Shown here in pieces: positions 54,154 through 64,000 of a stretch of 64,000 bases of DNA. Every line of letters begins with the position of its first letter. Position 1 is the first letter of the stretch. This stretch comes from Ascaphus truei. Its lineage: Eukaryota > Chordata > Amphibia > Anura > Ascaphidae. The notes beneath the pieces are model-generated. The model was given only the letters and a program-made list of their open reading frames with translations, was not told where the DNA came from and did not search any database. Both the position numbers and the translations under genes were made by a program. The stretch covers positions 50,437,045 to 50,501,044 of the forward strand of contig CM071568.1 in NCBI GenBank assembly GCA_036426205.1. The letters are read 5' to 3'.

Positions 54154-55320
54154 TTATCCTGATAAGGATCCATATTCTTCTGATAAATTAAACAGATTGG
54201 GTAAGAATATCAATGATTTAGCATTTGTCAATAGTACATCATGAGCGAAAAGGGTAATTGTAATTTCACAACCTGAAATTGGTATACCTAATATTTTGGG
54301 GTTATTTCTAATCAAACAAGCTAAAGGTTCAATGGATATGGTGGATACAAAAGGAGACAGAGGGCATTTCTGTCTATTACCATTGCAGATTTGAAAGGAG
54401 TCCGAATATGTTGCATTAGTTCTGACTCTTGCTGTTGAGAACGTATAAAAAAACCTCAATATTTTTAAAGGTTTTATTGCTAAAAATAATTTCCAATAAA
54501 ATGGAGAACATGAATTGCCAATTTATGTGATTGAATGCTTTTTTTCTGGTCAACGAATAGCACAAAAGCCAGATATTTCAGGAGCTTTGCATGTACTTTG
54601 TATAGTATATGAGGTTAATAGTCCATCTGGTATTATCCAAGGCTTGTCTCCTAGTTATGAATCCCACCTGGTCCAAATTAATTTGTTCTGGTAGAAATGG
54701 GTTCAGGCTGTTTGCTAGGATTTTAGAGTTTTACATCTGTGTTGAACAGAGATATAGGACTGTAGTTGACACAATTCAAGGGATCCTTTCCCTCTTTAGG
54801 GATTGCCACAATGGATGTCTGTAGTATAATTTTGGAGGGAGATGAGCCTGGAAGCATATCGTCAAATAATTTATTTAGGGATGAGGTCAACGTTGGATCA
54901 TTTTACGTAATAAAGATTTGAGAATCCATCCAGGCCAGGAGTTTTGCCATTTTTGAGACATTTAATCACTTCTTATATTTCCAGGGTATTCTATTGGTGC
55001 TTCTAGGATGCTAACGTCTTCAGGGGTTAGTTTAGGGAGTATACATTTATCTAGAACCATTTCAATTTTCTTTAGATTTCTTTTACTTTTTTCTTTATCT
55101 TCCTTGTCAAATAGATTATATAGAGAGATAGTAGCTTTATTATGCTAAACTTATAAGTAAAGCTTTTAAACTAGAGTTATTTGTAGTGCGAAAACCACGG
55201 ATTACAGCTTTATATTGTTTGCATTTTAATTTGTTGGCCAGCATTTTTTCATCTTTATTCAGTTTGTCATCAGACTTTTACCAAGCTCAATTCATGACTC
55301 TTTCTGCTTTAGATATTAAA
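54154..55320 (-). pseudogene. L1-like LINE reverse transcriptase relic
   Basis: On the minus strand: GKTPGLDGF near 54955, DQVGFITRRQALDNTR near 54670-54620, an EKAFNHINWQFMF segment near 54540 (FD changed to FN), then GNRQKCPLSPFVSTISIEPLA (54390-54325) and ITLFAHDVLLT (54255-54220; FADD changed to FAHD). The motif order fits L1-clade RTs. Both catalytic aspartate sites are altered and shifts are frequent, so it is long dead. Confidence 0.7.
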
Positions 55321-55467
55321 GGTAGGTTCAGTTCTCCTCTTAAATTTACAACTCATTCATAGGTTTTCTGACTGGGGTTGGATATATGAGTTGATTTAGA
55401 TCAGCTTTGGGTCAACATATTAATTTGTTTAAAATTCTCTTTTCTCTTCCAGGATGACAGGTCTAGG

Positions 55468-55525
55468 AATTTACTCTTGGATAAAGCGCCCTGTGCGTGA
55501 AACATGTCAGAGGATTTTTAGGATG
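55468..55525 (+). ncRNA. Hammerhead-like motif
   Basis: Stem I CTCT/AGAG, core TGGATAAA, stem II GCGC/GCGT (with wobble) and loop CCTGT, then GAAAC-AT-GTC. Marks the end of another PLE-related piece. Confidence 0.45.
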
Positions 55526-55565
55526 TCTGTCCTTATGCTTTATTTAGCCAATACATTTTTTGAGA

Positions 55566-56012
55566 AAAATATCAGAAAAAATGTGTGTGGTGCTCTCAAG
55601 ACAATACTTAAGCCAATTAAATTGATAACAGGAAGACAACCCTTAAATAATATATATATATATAGTGTCTCTAGAATGTAGCCCGGTAATGACAATCCAC
55701 AGACCAGGTAGTAAGAAATGTCAGTGACACCTGCAGGTGACCGGTAGATGAAACATCCTAATGACAAACTTGTATGTAATAAGGGCAAAATGGAAAAACT
55801 CACTTGGGAATCTTCATCCCCATAACAGTAAGTCCATGTTGGTTCCAGTGTCCAGGTTGAATGTGCCTCCGTATTGCGTAGTCAGAATGTGGAACAGGGA
55901 AAAACGAAGCACCAAGTCCAGCTGTAGGTAGCAATAACACCAACACCTGTTTGGTGTTATTGCTACTCTACAGCTGGACTTGGTGCTTCGTTTTTTCCCT
56001 GTTCCACATTCT
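55566..56012. mobile_element. 447 bp hairpin-ended insertion with 16 bp target duplication
   Basis: aatacattttttgaga occurs at 55550-55565 and 56013-56028, immediately flanking the block. The right part (55884-56012) is a hairpin with about 60 bp arms (agaatgtggaacaggga ... and tccctgttccacattct). The architecture, single-copy part then terminal hairpin, equals that of 25448-25961. Non-coding. Confidence 0.65.
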
Positions 56013-56028
56013 AATACATTTTTTGAGA

Positions 56029-56519
56029 TTAACCATCTTGTCCTATTCTGCTTTGGTGTGGCTGTGCTTCGGCTCCTATATGGACACTTTTTCTTAGGAA
56101 TTTACCCCGTATGGTGGATTTGTGCGTCTCCCAGATTATGGAATTTGAGTGTTCTGGAGTGGAGTTTATTTCAAAGTCATTTTTGAAGTGAAACGTCTTT
56201 GGGCAAACCTACCGCATGAGCAAAATTGCCTGGCAGTGAATGGAGTTGATGGAGATGGAAGTCACTGGTGACAGAAGTGACCAGCTTCCACCAGGAGGAG
56301 TCACCGGAGAGGAGGAAGGCAGATCAGATGGACAGATGGATGGACGAACACACACACACGTTATGCTACAGCACCCTGTCTCTGGTCTGCCCTCTCAGTA
56401 AAGTTTGCTGCTTTCTGCTCATTCACTTGTCTGAGATTCCTGTAGCTTTCAGTGGTAAATTGGCTTCCTTTTCTTCCCTCCACTCTCTCACGTACTCTTC
56501 CCCCCCACCTTACAAAATC
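56029..56519. other. No gene recognised
   Basis: Mixed DNA without recognisable features. Confidence 0.4.
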
Positions 56520-56720
56520 TCCATGTCAGGAGAGAGCGCACCGCAGCAACTCCGCCGGGGGGAGGAGAGAGGGGGGCTGCTCTGGGTCAGGGGACTCGGA
56601 AAGCTCATGTTAGGAGAGAGGGGAGAGTGCACAGCAGCAGCTCTGCCGGGGGGAGGAGAGAGGGGGGCTGTTCCCAGCTGGGGACTCAGAAATCTGATGT
56701 TAGGTAAGTGGAGGAGAGAG
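56520..56720 (+). repeat. Imperfect tandem repeat, about 105 bp unit
   Basis: ctccgccggggggaggagag and ctctgccggggggaggagag head two diverged units of purine-rich DNA. The open frame over it (56268-56831) follows this composition. Confidence 0.7.
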
Positions 56721-56889
56721 GGGGGGAGAGCGTGCAGCTGTGCCGCAGGGAGGGGGTGGAGAGCGGTGAGCATCGAGAACCATGTCCCCGCAGCGTCGCC
56801 TGAGGAGTGGTTAGAGAGTGATGAGCGGTGAGGGTGTCCTGGGAGGGGGGGGGGGGAGTACTTGGAGAGCCTGCAGGACATGCTGAGCG

Positions 56890-57215
56890 CCACAATTGGA
56901 AAACACAAATACACACACAGACACACACAGTGATAAGCACACACTGACTGACACGCACACACACTGATGCGCGCCCACACACACTGACTGACGCGTACAC
57001 ACATGCACATACCCTAACTGCCGTGCGCCCACACACTGACTGATGCGCACATACACACTGACTGACGCGTACACACATGCACACACACTGACTGGTGCAC
57101 GCCCACACTCACTGACTGATGCACTCACTGACTGGCGTGTGCACACACACTCACTGACGGACACATACAGTGACGCACACACAGTGATGCACGCACACAC
57201 ACACACACAAAAGGA
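56890..57215. repeat. (CACACA)/(CTGACTGACGCG) minisatellite
   Basis: Alternating cacacac and actgactgacgcgcacac blocks are repeated about twelve times. All three minus frames stay open because of the repeat, which explains long but meaningless Cys/Val-rich frames. Confidence 0.9.
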
Positions 57216-58509
57216 ATTCACAGTTACTTTAAATATAGAAGTGCAAATAGCTAAAACACGCATTGTAAGTTAAACTTCTTTGCGTTTTGGCACTAAAATT
57301 GTGTTTTGATTTTTAATGAAACATCACCATCCCAAATACAATTTCTGTGACAAAACAGTGACAAAAGACAAAGAAGTTTTACTTAAAATGCGCGTGCTCG
57401 GCACACACACACTTTTTTTTAAATTTGTTTGCAAGCGCTGTCTAGAAACGCCACGCCCAAAATTAAAACAAAAACAGATCAACAGCATGGCACAAGCAGC
57501 ACCCACAGCACACTTCCGAGCTCCACACATCATGGGAATGTATCACCCATGTCATGGTGACCTCAACAAATGTGCTAATACTTATCTATAATATTATCTA
57601 TAGATACAATACAATACAATATTATCTATAGATGAAATAACTATACCAAATATTTATTACACCCCAGAAGAATACTTTATTTCAGTCACTACATACATTT
57701 AGACAGAGATAGATTCACCTCATTATATAATTAAAATATCAGATTTTTCAATAATAAATACATTACACATTACAGAGGGAGATGAACAAACTAACCTATT
57801 CTTATCAAATTCCTTCAAATTAACCACCACCGTAGGTACCTACAATAGGAGAGAGGTGCAAGACCAATAAGGGTTAAAAAAAAAAAAAAAGAATAATATT
57901 GGATACAACATTATATGTTTCTGGACATTTCATAGGAAGGCAACTCCAGAATACTATTCACAAGGTCATATCAGGTTGGATATTCACGTCCCATTATTGT
58001 TCTTACGGTATTTTAATAACTACAACTTTATTGTGGACCTTTGACACAACACTTGTCACAGAAATATAACAGAAACAGTAGCTTCGAAATGTGACTAACG
58101 CATCTAAAGTACACTTAACAAGCAATTTTGCCATTCTGTAAGCCATTATCGCATGTCCAAATTGCCTGTAAATGGCTTTTTTAGATGCGTTGTCACTCTT
58201 GCTTTGACAATCCAATCGGTTGGGGAAACGGCAACGGCTATTCTTGTAGCTGTGTAATGCATATCGCACCTGAAGCGCTCGTTATTTTTTATTTTTTTTA
58301 CACCAGATAGGAATTACAGTGTCCCACAGAGCCTGAAACAAGGGGGTGGGGGTGCAGGAGGACTATTTTTGACTGGTTTAATATGGCTTAATAAAAATAG
58401 AAATTCTATTGGGGTCAACCGATCGAACAATGAAAAAGCAGCAAAAACAAATACAAACAAAAAACAATTATCGTGCAGTGGATCATAAAAATAAAGTTCA
58501 CTGTTCACT
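57216..58509. other. No gene recognised
   Basis: AT-rich DNA with an attatctatagat repeat (57590-57632). No similarity is recognised. Confidence 0.4.
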
Positions 58510-60500
58510 ATATAATGATGGTGTTGAAAAAGAATTCATGGGTGATACTGAATAGAGCACAGTGCCTGTCGAAGGAACTGACTGGGAAGCAAAGTCTGAG
58601 ATCATGCCAGTGGACTCTGTGTACGTGTACTCTGCCCGGATACAGGAGTGCACCAGCGCCCAGAACATGACCACAATGTTTATTGGGACCTCCCCTGAAA
58701 ACACTACTTCCTGGTCTTATAAATGGGTAGCTTAGCCAATGCCAGGAGCAGGTTGACGTGGAGATCTCTAGTCTTATTGTCCCGGGATACAGAGCACAAA
58801 AATAAAAAGATGAGGGGAAAGTGCAGCCAGAACTGCAGGAGAAAGCCCCTCGAGATGGATAAGAGGGGCAGCAGTTTGGTGCAGCTAAAATAAATATGGT
58901 ACACGGAATATATTTTGTCACGGGAGTCCGTGAAGTGGACCAAGTACTCTCCCATGCTCAGTGCACCATGAAGGACTCTTCAACTCATATCCCAGGTGTG
59001 GTGGGGAACCAACTCTAAATAGAGTTCCTTCCACTGGGGCCTCATGCACTCATTTGTTGGTAAACAGGAAAAAGGCTTTCCGCACTCGAGCTTCTTATAA
59101 CCGTCTTATAAGGTCAGTCTCCCCTTGCTGCTAGCTGTGTGGAAGTGCCTCCTCAAAAATGCTCCTAAAAGGCGCTCCAGATGGAGACCCCAGAAACAAA
59201 ACAAATACACACAAAGCGCAGCGCATTTGCTAGTAGTACCTGCCTCCAGATAATATCAGGGCAGGTGAAGAGGATGAGATAGTGCACTGTAATGAGCACA
59301 AGAGAACACAGCCCTTTCCTCAGCATGACGTGAAAATATGCTGGGGACACATCCTCCAACCTGTTGAAATTGGGGACAAGAGGAGCCTGTGGGGGTTGCC
59401 ATAGTTTATATGCCATGCAAAGATCTGGAGAGCAGCGGGTGGAAGGTGGTCAGAGGTCTCCTGTGTGCAATAACCCCCCAATGAAGGTGCATGCGTCAGG
59501 GGATATGGCATCTTTAAACTCCTGCATGAGACATTGAGGGATGCAGGCAGTAGACAGACACATACGGTTCACAAGAATCTCTCCCTCTACCCAGTCTCAT
59601 CGATAATAGTTCACGAAATAACCAACTCTAGTCACTAGCACCAGGATTAGTCAGCTGCAGATATAGCTGCAGATATAGGATAAAGGTTGAATCCCACATC
59701 TGAACCCTCACTCCCAGATTAAACAACAGCGGCTCAGCAAGAAAATCAGCCCCCACACCACCTTTCCTTTTCTGGTCACAGAGACCAGGTTCCAGGCCCT
59801 TAGTAGGTCCCTGTAGTATGCTGACAGCACAGAGAGGTCTATACCTAACTGGTTATAAACAGTTGCCGGTCATATCCCAAATCGTGGAGCTGACGAAAAA
59901 AACTGTTCGCCAGCTGGCACCACTGTGGAGACGGATCTGTGAATAGGTTTTTCTGAAGGTATTGGAGGTGGAATGTGCATCTGGGAGTGGACACACTCTA
60001 TTCCCTGTCTACTCTCTCCCAGAGGGAGGCACACAACACCCGCAGAGTTCCAATGCTTCCCCATACAGAGAAAGTCAAGCAACTTCCTCTGGAGCGAATT
60101 TAGGGGTAGACCTATGGCTATCAGCTGGTGCTACAGTTGACTGACCATCAGCTTGTTGATCACAAGAGTCCTTCCCCTGAGGGAAAGCCTTTTTGACAGA
60201 TATTCCCATGACCCCTGATGAACAATGAGTCATTCTTCAAGCTCACTGATGATTTTTGGGGCTGGGCTCTCAGCAGTGGACAGGTAGACATCCAGATACT
60301 TGAAAGTATCTCTCCCCATGATATATTATGAAATGTGGGGGGCAAGTAGTCTACCTGGAAGGGACCTACCAAAAGGCTGGAACACTTGGCCAGTTGATCT
60401 GAACTGAAGATGCCATGGTATAGACCTCTTGGAACGCTTGTGCCCGCTCCAGGTCAACTAGGTCCTGGGCCATGAGGAGCCTGTCGGGTGCCTGCCGCAC
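58510..60500 (-). pseudogene. Tx1-like LINE, RT C-terminal part and 3' domain
   Basis: On the minus strand, DRLLMAQDLVDLERAQAFQEVY (60490-60425) is the region just after the YADD box. It is followed by SSVQINW, a KYLDVYLSTAESPAP segment (about 60300), RLSLRGRTLVINKLM (about 60190), LLDFLCMGKHWNSAGVVCLPL (60080-60020) and GESRQGIECVHSQMH. This order and wording match the thumb/C-terminal part of vertebrate Tx1-group LINEs. Many stops and shifts are present. The upstream part of the same element is at 63745-64000. Confidence 0.7.
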
Positions 60501-60600
60501 CAGATAGAAACAAAAAAATAGCAGCGCACTGCCAAGGGAGCCAGGTTATATAAAAATTAAAAATGTTATTGAAAATAAAGCATCTCCCAAGGGAGGTATA

Positions 60601-60650
60601 GAGCCTCATATGCGTTTCGCACACTAATGTGTGCACAACTCAAGGAGTAT
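60601..60650 (-). ncRNA. Hammerhead-like motif (minus)
   Basis: On the minus strand a six-pair stem II GCACAC/GTGTGC with loop ATTA precedes GAAAC-GC-ATA. The CTGACGAA half is eroded (TTGAGTTG). A CRE TGACGTCA lies upstream at 60735-60742. Confidence 0.45.
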
Positions 60651-60961
60651 GGAGTTGTTGACCGGAGACCCCTTTCAAATACAGTGGCAAAAAGCATAAC
60701 AAACCAAATTTCGCTCCAAAAACATGTCTGCGCTTGACGTCACAGAGGGCGCGCACTCGCATACTCATGTACGCATGCATTTCCGCGCATGCATGTGCAA
60801 CTCTGCTATGGCAGTATCATTGGTTAATAAAAACAGAGCAACAATCAGCTGTGCTTCAAGACTTCTCCAGCACCAAAACCCTAAAATATTAAACACTACT
60901 AATAACTTTTGCGCATGTGTCAATCTGACAGTAACAACTACTGTCATGCGCATGCGCCAAA

Positions 60962-63332
60962 TTGATCACAGCAGCAAGCAAAAGACATATGAATGTAGCG
61001 TGGCTGAGCACAAAGACCTTAAACTTTAGAAAGGCAGATTTTAATAAACTGAGGTCTAATCTACAAGTAATACATTGGGATGATGTTTTTGCAGGGAAAA
61101 ATGTAGAAGATAAATGGGCAGTCTTTAAAACATTGTTAGAAAAGTACACTTATCAGTGTATACCCATGGGTAATAAGTATAAAAGAAATAAGTCAAAGCC
61201 AATGTGGCTAAATAAACAGGTAGGGGAGGAAATGGACAAGAAGAGCAAGACGTCAAGTCACAAGGGACGGAGACATCGTATCAGAATTATAAGGAATGTA
61301 ACAAAAATTGCAAAAGGGCAATCACATTAGCAAAAATGGATAATGAAAAAAGGATTGCAATAGAAAGTAAGGTCAGCCCTAAAAGGTTCTTTAAGTACCT
61401 TAATAACAAAAAATGAGAAAAGAAAATATAGGACCCTTTCAGTGTGAGATGGGTAGGCAGATTATTGGAGATAAGGAAAAAGCAGAGGTATTAAACAAAT
61501 TCTTTGCCTCTGTGTTTACCAGGGAAGAATTAAGTTCAATAGTAGTGCCGCAGGAGGAAGCCACAACCTCCATATTAATGAACAATTGGTTAACTGAGGA
61601 AGATGTTCATAAGCGACTTGAAAAAATTAAAGTAAATAAGGCACCTGGCCTTGATGGCATACATCCAAGAGTTCTCAAGGAGTTAAGCTTAGTAATAGCC
61701 ACACCATTATATTTATCATTCAAGGACTCCCTTTCCACAGGCTCAGTACCACAAGATTGGCGTAAAGCAGATGTGGTGCCTATTTTTAAAAAGGGAGCTA
61801 GATCACAATATGGGAATTACAGACCTGTAAGCCTGACTTCAATAGTGGGGAAACTACTTGAAGGTTTAATACGGGATAATATTCAGGAATACCTAATGGA
61901 AAAAAAATTATTAGTAATAGTCAGCATGGATTTATGAATGATAGATCATGCCAAACTAACCTAATTTGCTTCTTTGAAGAGGTAAGTAGGAATTTAGACC
62001 AGGGTAATGCAGTTGATGTGGTGTACTTAGATTTTGCAAAGGCTTTTTATACGGTTTCACACAAGAGGTTGGTGTATAAAATAAAGAAAGTTGGACTCAG
62101 TAATAATATATGCACCTGAATTGAAAACTGGTTAATGGATAGACAACAGAGGGTTGTCATAAATGGAACTTTTTCAGGTTGGGCTAAAGTCGTGAGTGGA
62201 GTACCTCAGGGATCGGTACTGGGACCCCTGCTTTTTAACTTGTTTATTAATGACCTTGAGGTTGGCATCGAGAGCAAAGTCTCCATCTTTGCTGATGATA
62301 CTAAATTGTGTAACGTAATAGAATCAGAGCAGGATGTAAATTTCTCTTCAGAAGGACTTAGAGAGACTGGAAACGTGGGCAGGTGAATGGCAGATGATGT
62401 TTAATACAGATAAATGTAAGGTTATGCATTTGGGATGCAAGAATAAAAAGGCGAATTACAAATTAAATGGAGATAAATTGGGGGAATCCTTGATGGAGAA
62501 GGATTTAGGAGTGCTTGTGGACAGCAGGCTTAGCAATAGTGCCCAAAGTCATGCATTGCTGCAAAGGCAAACAAGATCTTATCTTGCATCAAACAGGCAA
62601 AGGAAGGGAAGTAAACATAATTATGCCCCTTTACAAAGCATTAGTAAGACCACACCTTGAATATGGAGTACAATTTTAGGCATCAATCCTAAGAGAAGAC
62701 ATTATGGAACTAGAGAGAGTGCAGAGAAGAGCCACCAAATTAATAACTAACTTATGAGGAGAGACTAGCTAAATTAGCTTTATTTACATTAGAAAAGAGG
62801 CGTCTAAGAGGGGATATGATAACTATATACAAATATATTCGGGGACAATACAAGGAACTTTCAAAAAAACTATTCATCCCAAGGGCAGTACAAAGGATTC
62901 GGGGGCATCCCTTAAGGTTGGAGGAAAGGAGATTTCACCAGCAACAAAGGAAAGGGTTCTTTACAGTAAGGGCAGTTACAATATGGAATTCATTACCCAT
63001 GGAGACTGTGATGGCAGATACAAGAGATTTGTTCAAAAAAAGGGTGGACATCTTTTTAGAAAGGAAAGGTATACAGAGATATACCAAATAAGTATACATG
63101 GGAAGGATGTTGATCCAGGGATTAATCTGATTGCCAATTCTTGGAGTCAGGAAGGAATTTATTTTTCCCCTTATGAGATATCATTGGATGATGTGACTCT
63201 GGGTTTTTTTTGCCTTCCTCTTGATCAATAAGTATAGATATATGATATAATATCTGTTGTCTAAATTTAGCATAGGTTGAACTTGATGGACGGAAGTCTT
63301 TTTTCAACCTCATCACTATGTAACTATGTAAC
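60962..63332 (+). pseudogene. CR1-like LINE, 5'-truncated, multiply frameshifted
   Basis: Begins in the region between endonuclease and RT (WLNKQVGEEMDKKSK). Then follow KAPGLDGIHPRVLKEL (61636), ADVVPIFKKG, YRPVSLTSIVGKLLE, VDVVYLDFAKAF with the catalytic Asp (62011), VVSGVPQGSVLGPLLFN (62190), IFADDTKL with the catalytic pair (62286), and MMFNTDKCKVMHLG. The C-terminal repeats are KDLGVLVDSRL and RRLRGDMI-like. The tail ends in short TATGTAAC units (63317-63332), typical of CR1/L2-type 3' ends. Stops near 62118 and shifts at 61320, 61400, 61920 and 62350 kill it. No endonuclease is present. Confidence 0.85.
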
Positions 63333-63744
63333 AAAATTGTTATCATCGAAATATACTGCATCTTAGCACAACCTAATTATTCAACAATGGGTCACAATGG
63401 CAACTATGGTATACTCATTGAGGCTCTAGGAGTGGGTAAGATCTTTGATTCATCATTTACCTAAGAACAAATGTATTCTGGATTTACTGTGAGTTATATT
63501 TGATTACTTCAAGTAGTTGCTTATTGTTAGTTATATTTGATTACTTCAAGTAGTTGCTTATTGTTTCCTCCAATGACGTCACAGCAAGGTGATTTTTCAT
63601 TTTTGACTGCTAACTTCAGGAGGGTTTATTATAATGTCATACTGGATACTCACACACTACCATACCCACTTCATGCAAGAGTTTAACTCATATGTTGTAT
63701 TTATTGACATTGATTATTGTATTCCAGAACTATTGGAGCACCCG
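63333..63744. other. No gene; 37 bp tandem pair
   Basis: gttatatttgattacttcaa units occur at 63492-63528 and 63529-63565. Confidence 0.6.
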
Positions 63745-64000
63745 TTTTCCTTATATTCTGAACTGCCTGCAGCACCAGCCTGGTGAGTCTTTTCTCAGAA
63801 CCAGAAGAAGGGCTTGATTGGCAGTGTGTACAGTTCCTCGGATAGGGGGCATCCTTGACGTACTGCCCAACCAAACACCAAAGGGACTCTCAGGGACCAA
63901 TTAATCTTCACCAGACACTCTGCAGAGGTGTACAACATCTGGAGAAGGCCAAAGCCAAACTCCTGCAGCATCTGTATGAGGTATCGGTGATCCACCCTGT
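63745..64000 (-). pseudogene. Tx1-like LINE RT, upstream half (continues past window)
   Basis: On the minus strand: LQEFGFGLLQMLYTSAECLV, KINWSLRVPLVFG, AVRQGCPLSEELYTLPIKPFF, then a shifted LRKRLTRLVLQ. RQGCPLS is the RT motif preceding the YADD box. The second half continues at 60500 downward, so the element was split by a later insertion. Confidence 0.75.

Larger units (their letters stand above)
60500..63745. mobile_element. Insertion block within the Tx1-like LINE
   Basis: About 3.2 kb separates the two halves of the minus-strand Tx1-like RT exactly in the region of the catalytic YADD box. It contains a PLE-end piece with a hammerhead-like motif (60505-60860) and a plus-strand CR1-like LINE. 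Its boundaries are approximate. Confidence 0.55.

Noticed and set aside
56510..57263. Several long Cys/Val-rich frames on the minus strand
   Set aside because: They are readings of the (CACACA)/(CTGACTGACGCG) minisatellite in all three frames.

Overview
This is vertebrate nuclear DNA, most likely from an amphibian and probably a frog. The reasons are the mixture of Penelope-like elements (PLEs), a sushi-type Ty3/gypsy chromovirus, a Gmr1-like Ty3/gypsy element, CR1-, L1- and Tx1-like LINEs and Tc1/mariner and pogo-like DNA transposons, together with abundant microsatellites and spliceosomal-type introns. The species is inferred only from repeat content. No intact host gene is visible. Two short stretches (10945-11070 minus and 28423-28560 plus) could be single exons. 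Almost everything that can be named is transposable-element DNA, mostly decayed, and much of it is nested.

Layout. 1-7472: a PLE on the minus strand with an intact ORF1 and a frameshifted reverse transcriptase (RT); a 173-base run of N; a long, error-riddled inverted copy of the same PLE (3245-6780), probably an assembly artefact; then a clean PLE leader joined to a PLE C-terminal piece. 7473-18720: mostly unclassified non-autonomous repeats, with two related copies (7860-10010 and 16185-17750), five ~50 bp near-perfect palindromes, a pogo-like element filled by a minisatellite (11704-12838), an intron-bearing Tc1/mariner relic (13150-14194) and a 1.4 kb hairpin (17003-18411). 18801-20560: a 5'-truncated PLE with its 3' end. 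20573-23304: a foldback element, a BEN-like reading frame and a Tc1-like end. 24230-27060: PLE pieces and a 514 bp insertion with a perfect 20 bp target duplication, ending in a hairpin made of two head-to-head hammerhead-like motifs.

The centrepiece is 32194-44439: a nearly complete PLE with direct terminal repeats (pLTRs, 948 and 945 bp), a broken ORF1, an overlapping RT and a GIY-YIG endonuclease. Its 3' region is split by a chromovirus (36958-43293) that has matching TG..CA termini and a CTTTG target duplication. 45878-50604 is a second LTR element whose integrase lies before its RT (Gmr1-like order) and whose gag resembles the ancestor of the SCAN domain. 50736-64000 holds a solo-LTR-like block, an L1-like RT relic, two more hairpin insertions, minisatellites, and a Tx1-like LINE (minus) split by a 3.2 kb insertion that carries a CR1-like LINE.

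The recurring theme is the PLE. Several families are present, and their ends repeatedly show a GAAAC-GC-GTC core preceded by a short hairpin and a degenerate CTGACGAA-like box. This matches the catalytic core of the hammerhead ribozymes known from PLE terminal repeats. Two PLE copies show ORF1 followed by an RT frame that overlaps it in the -1 register and has no nearby ATG.
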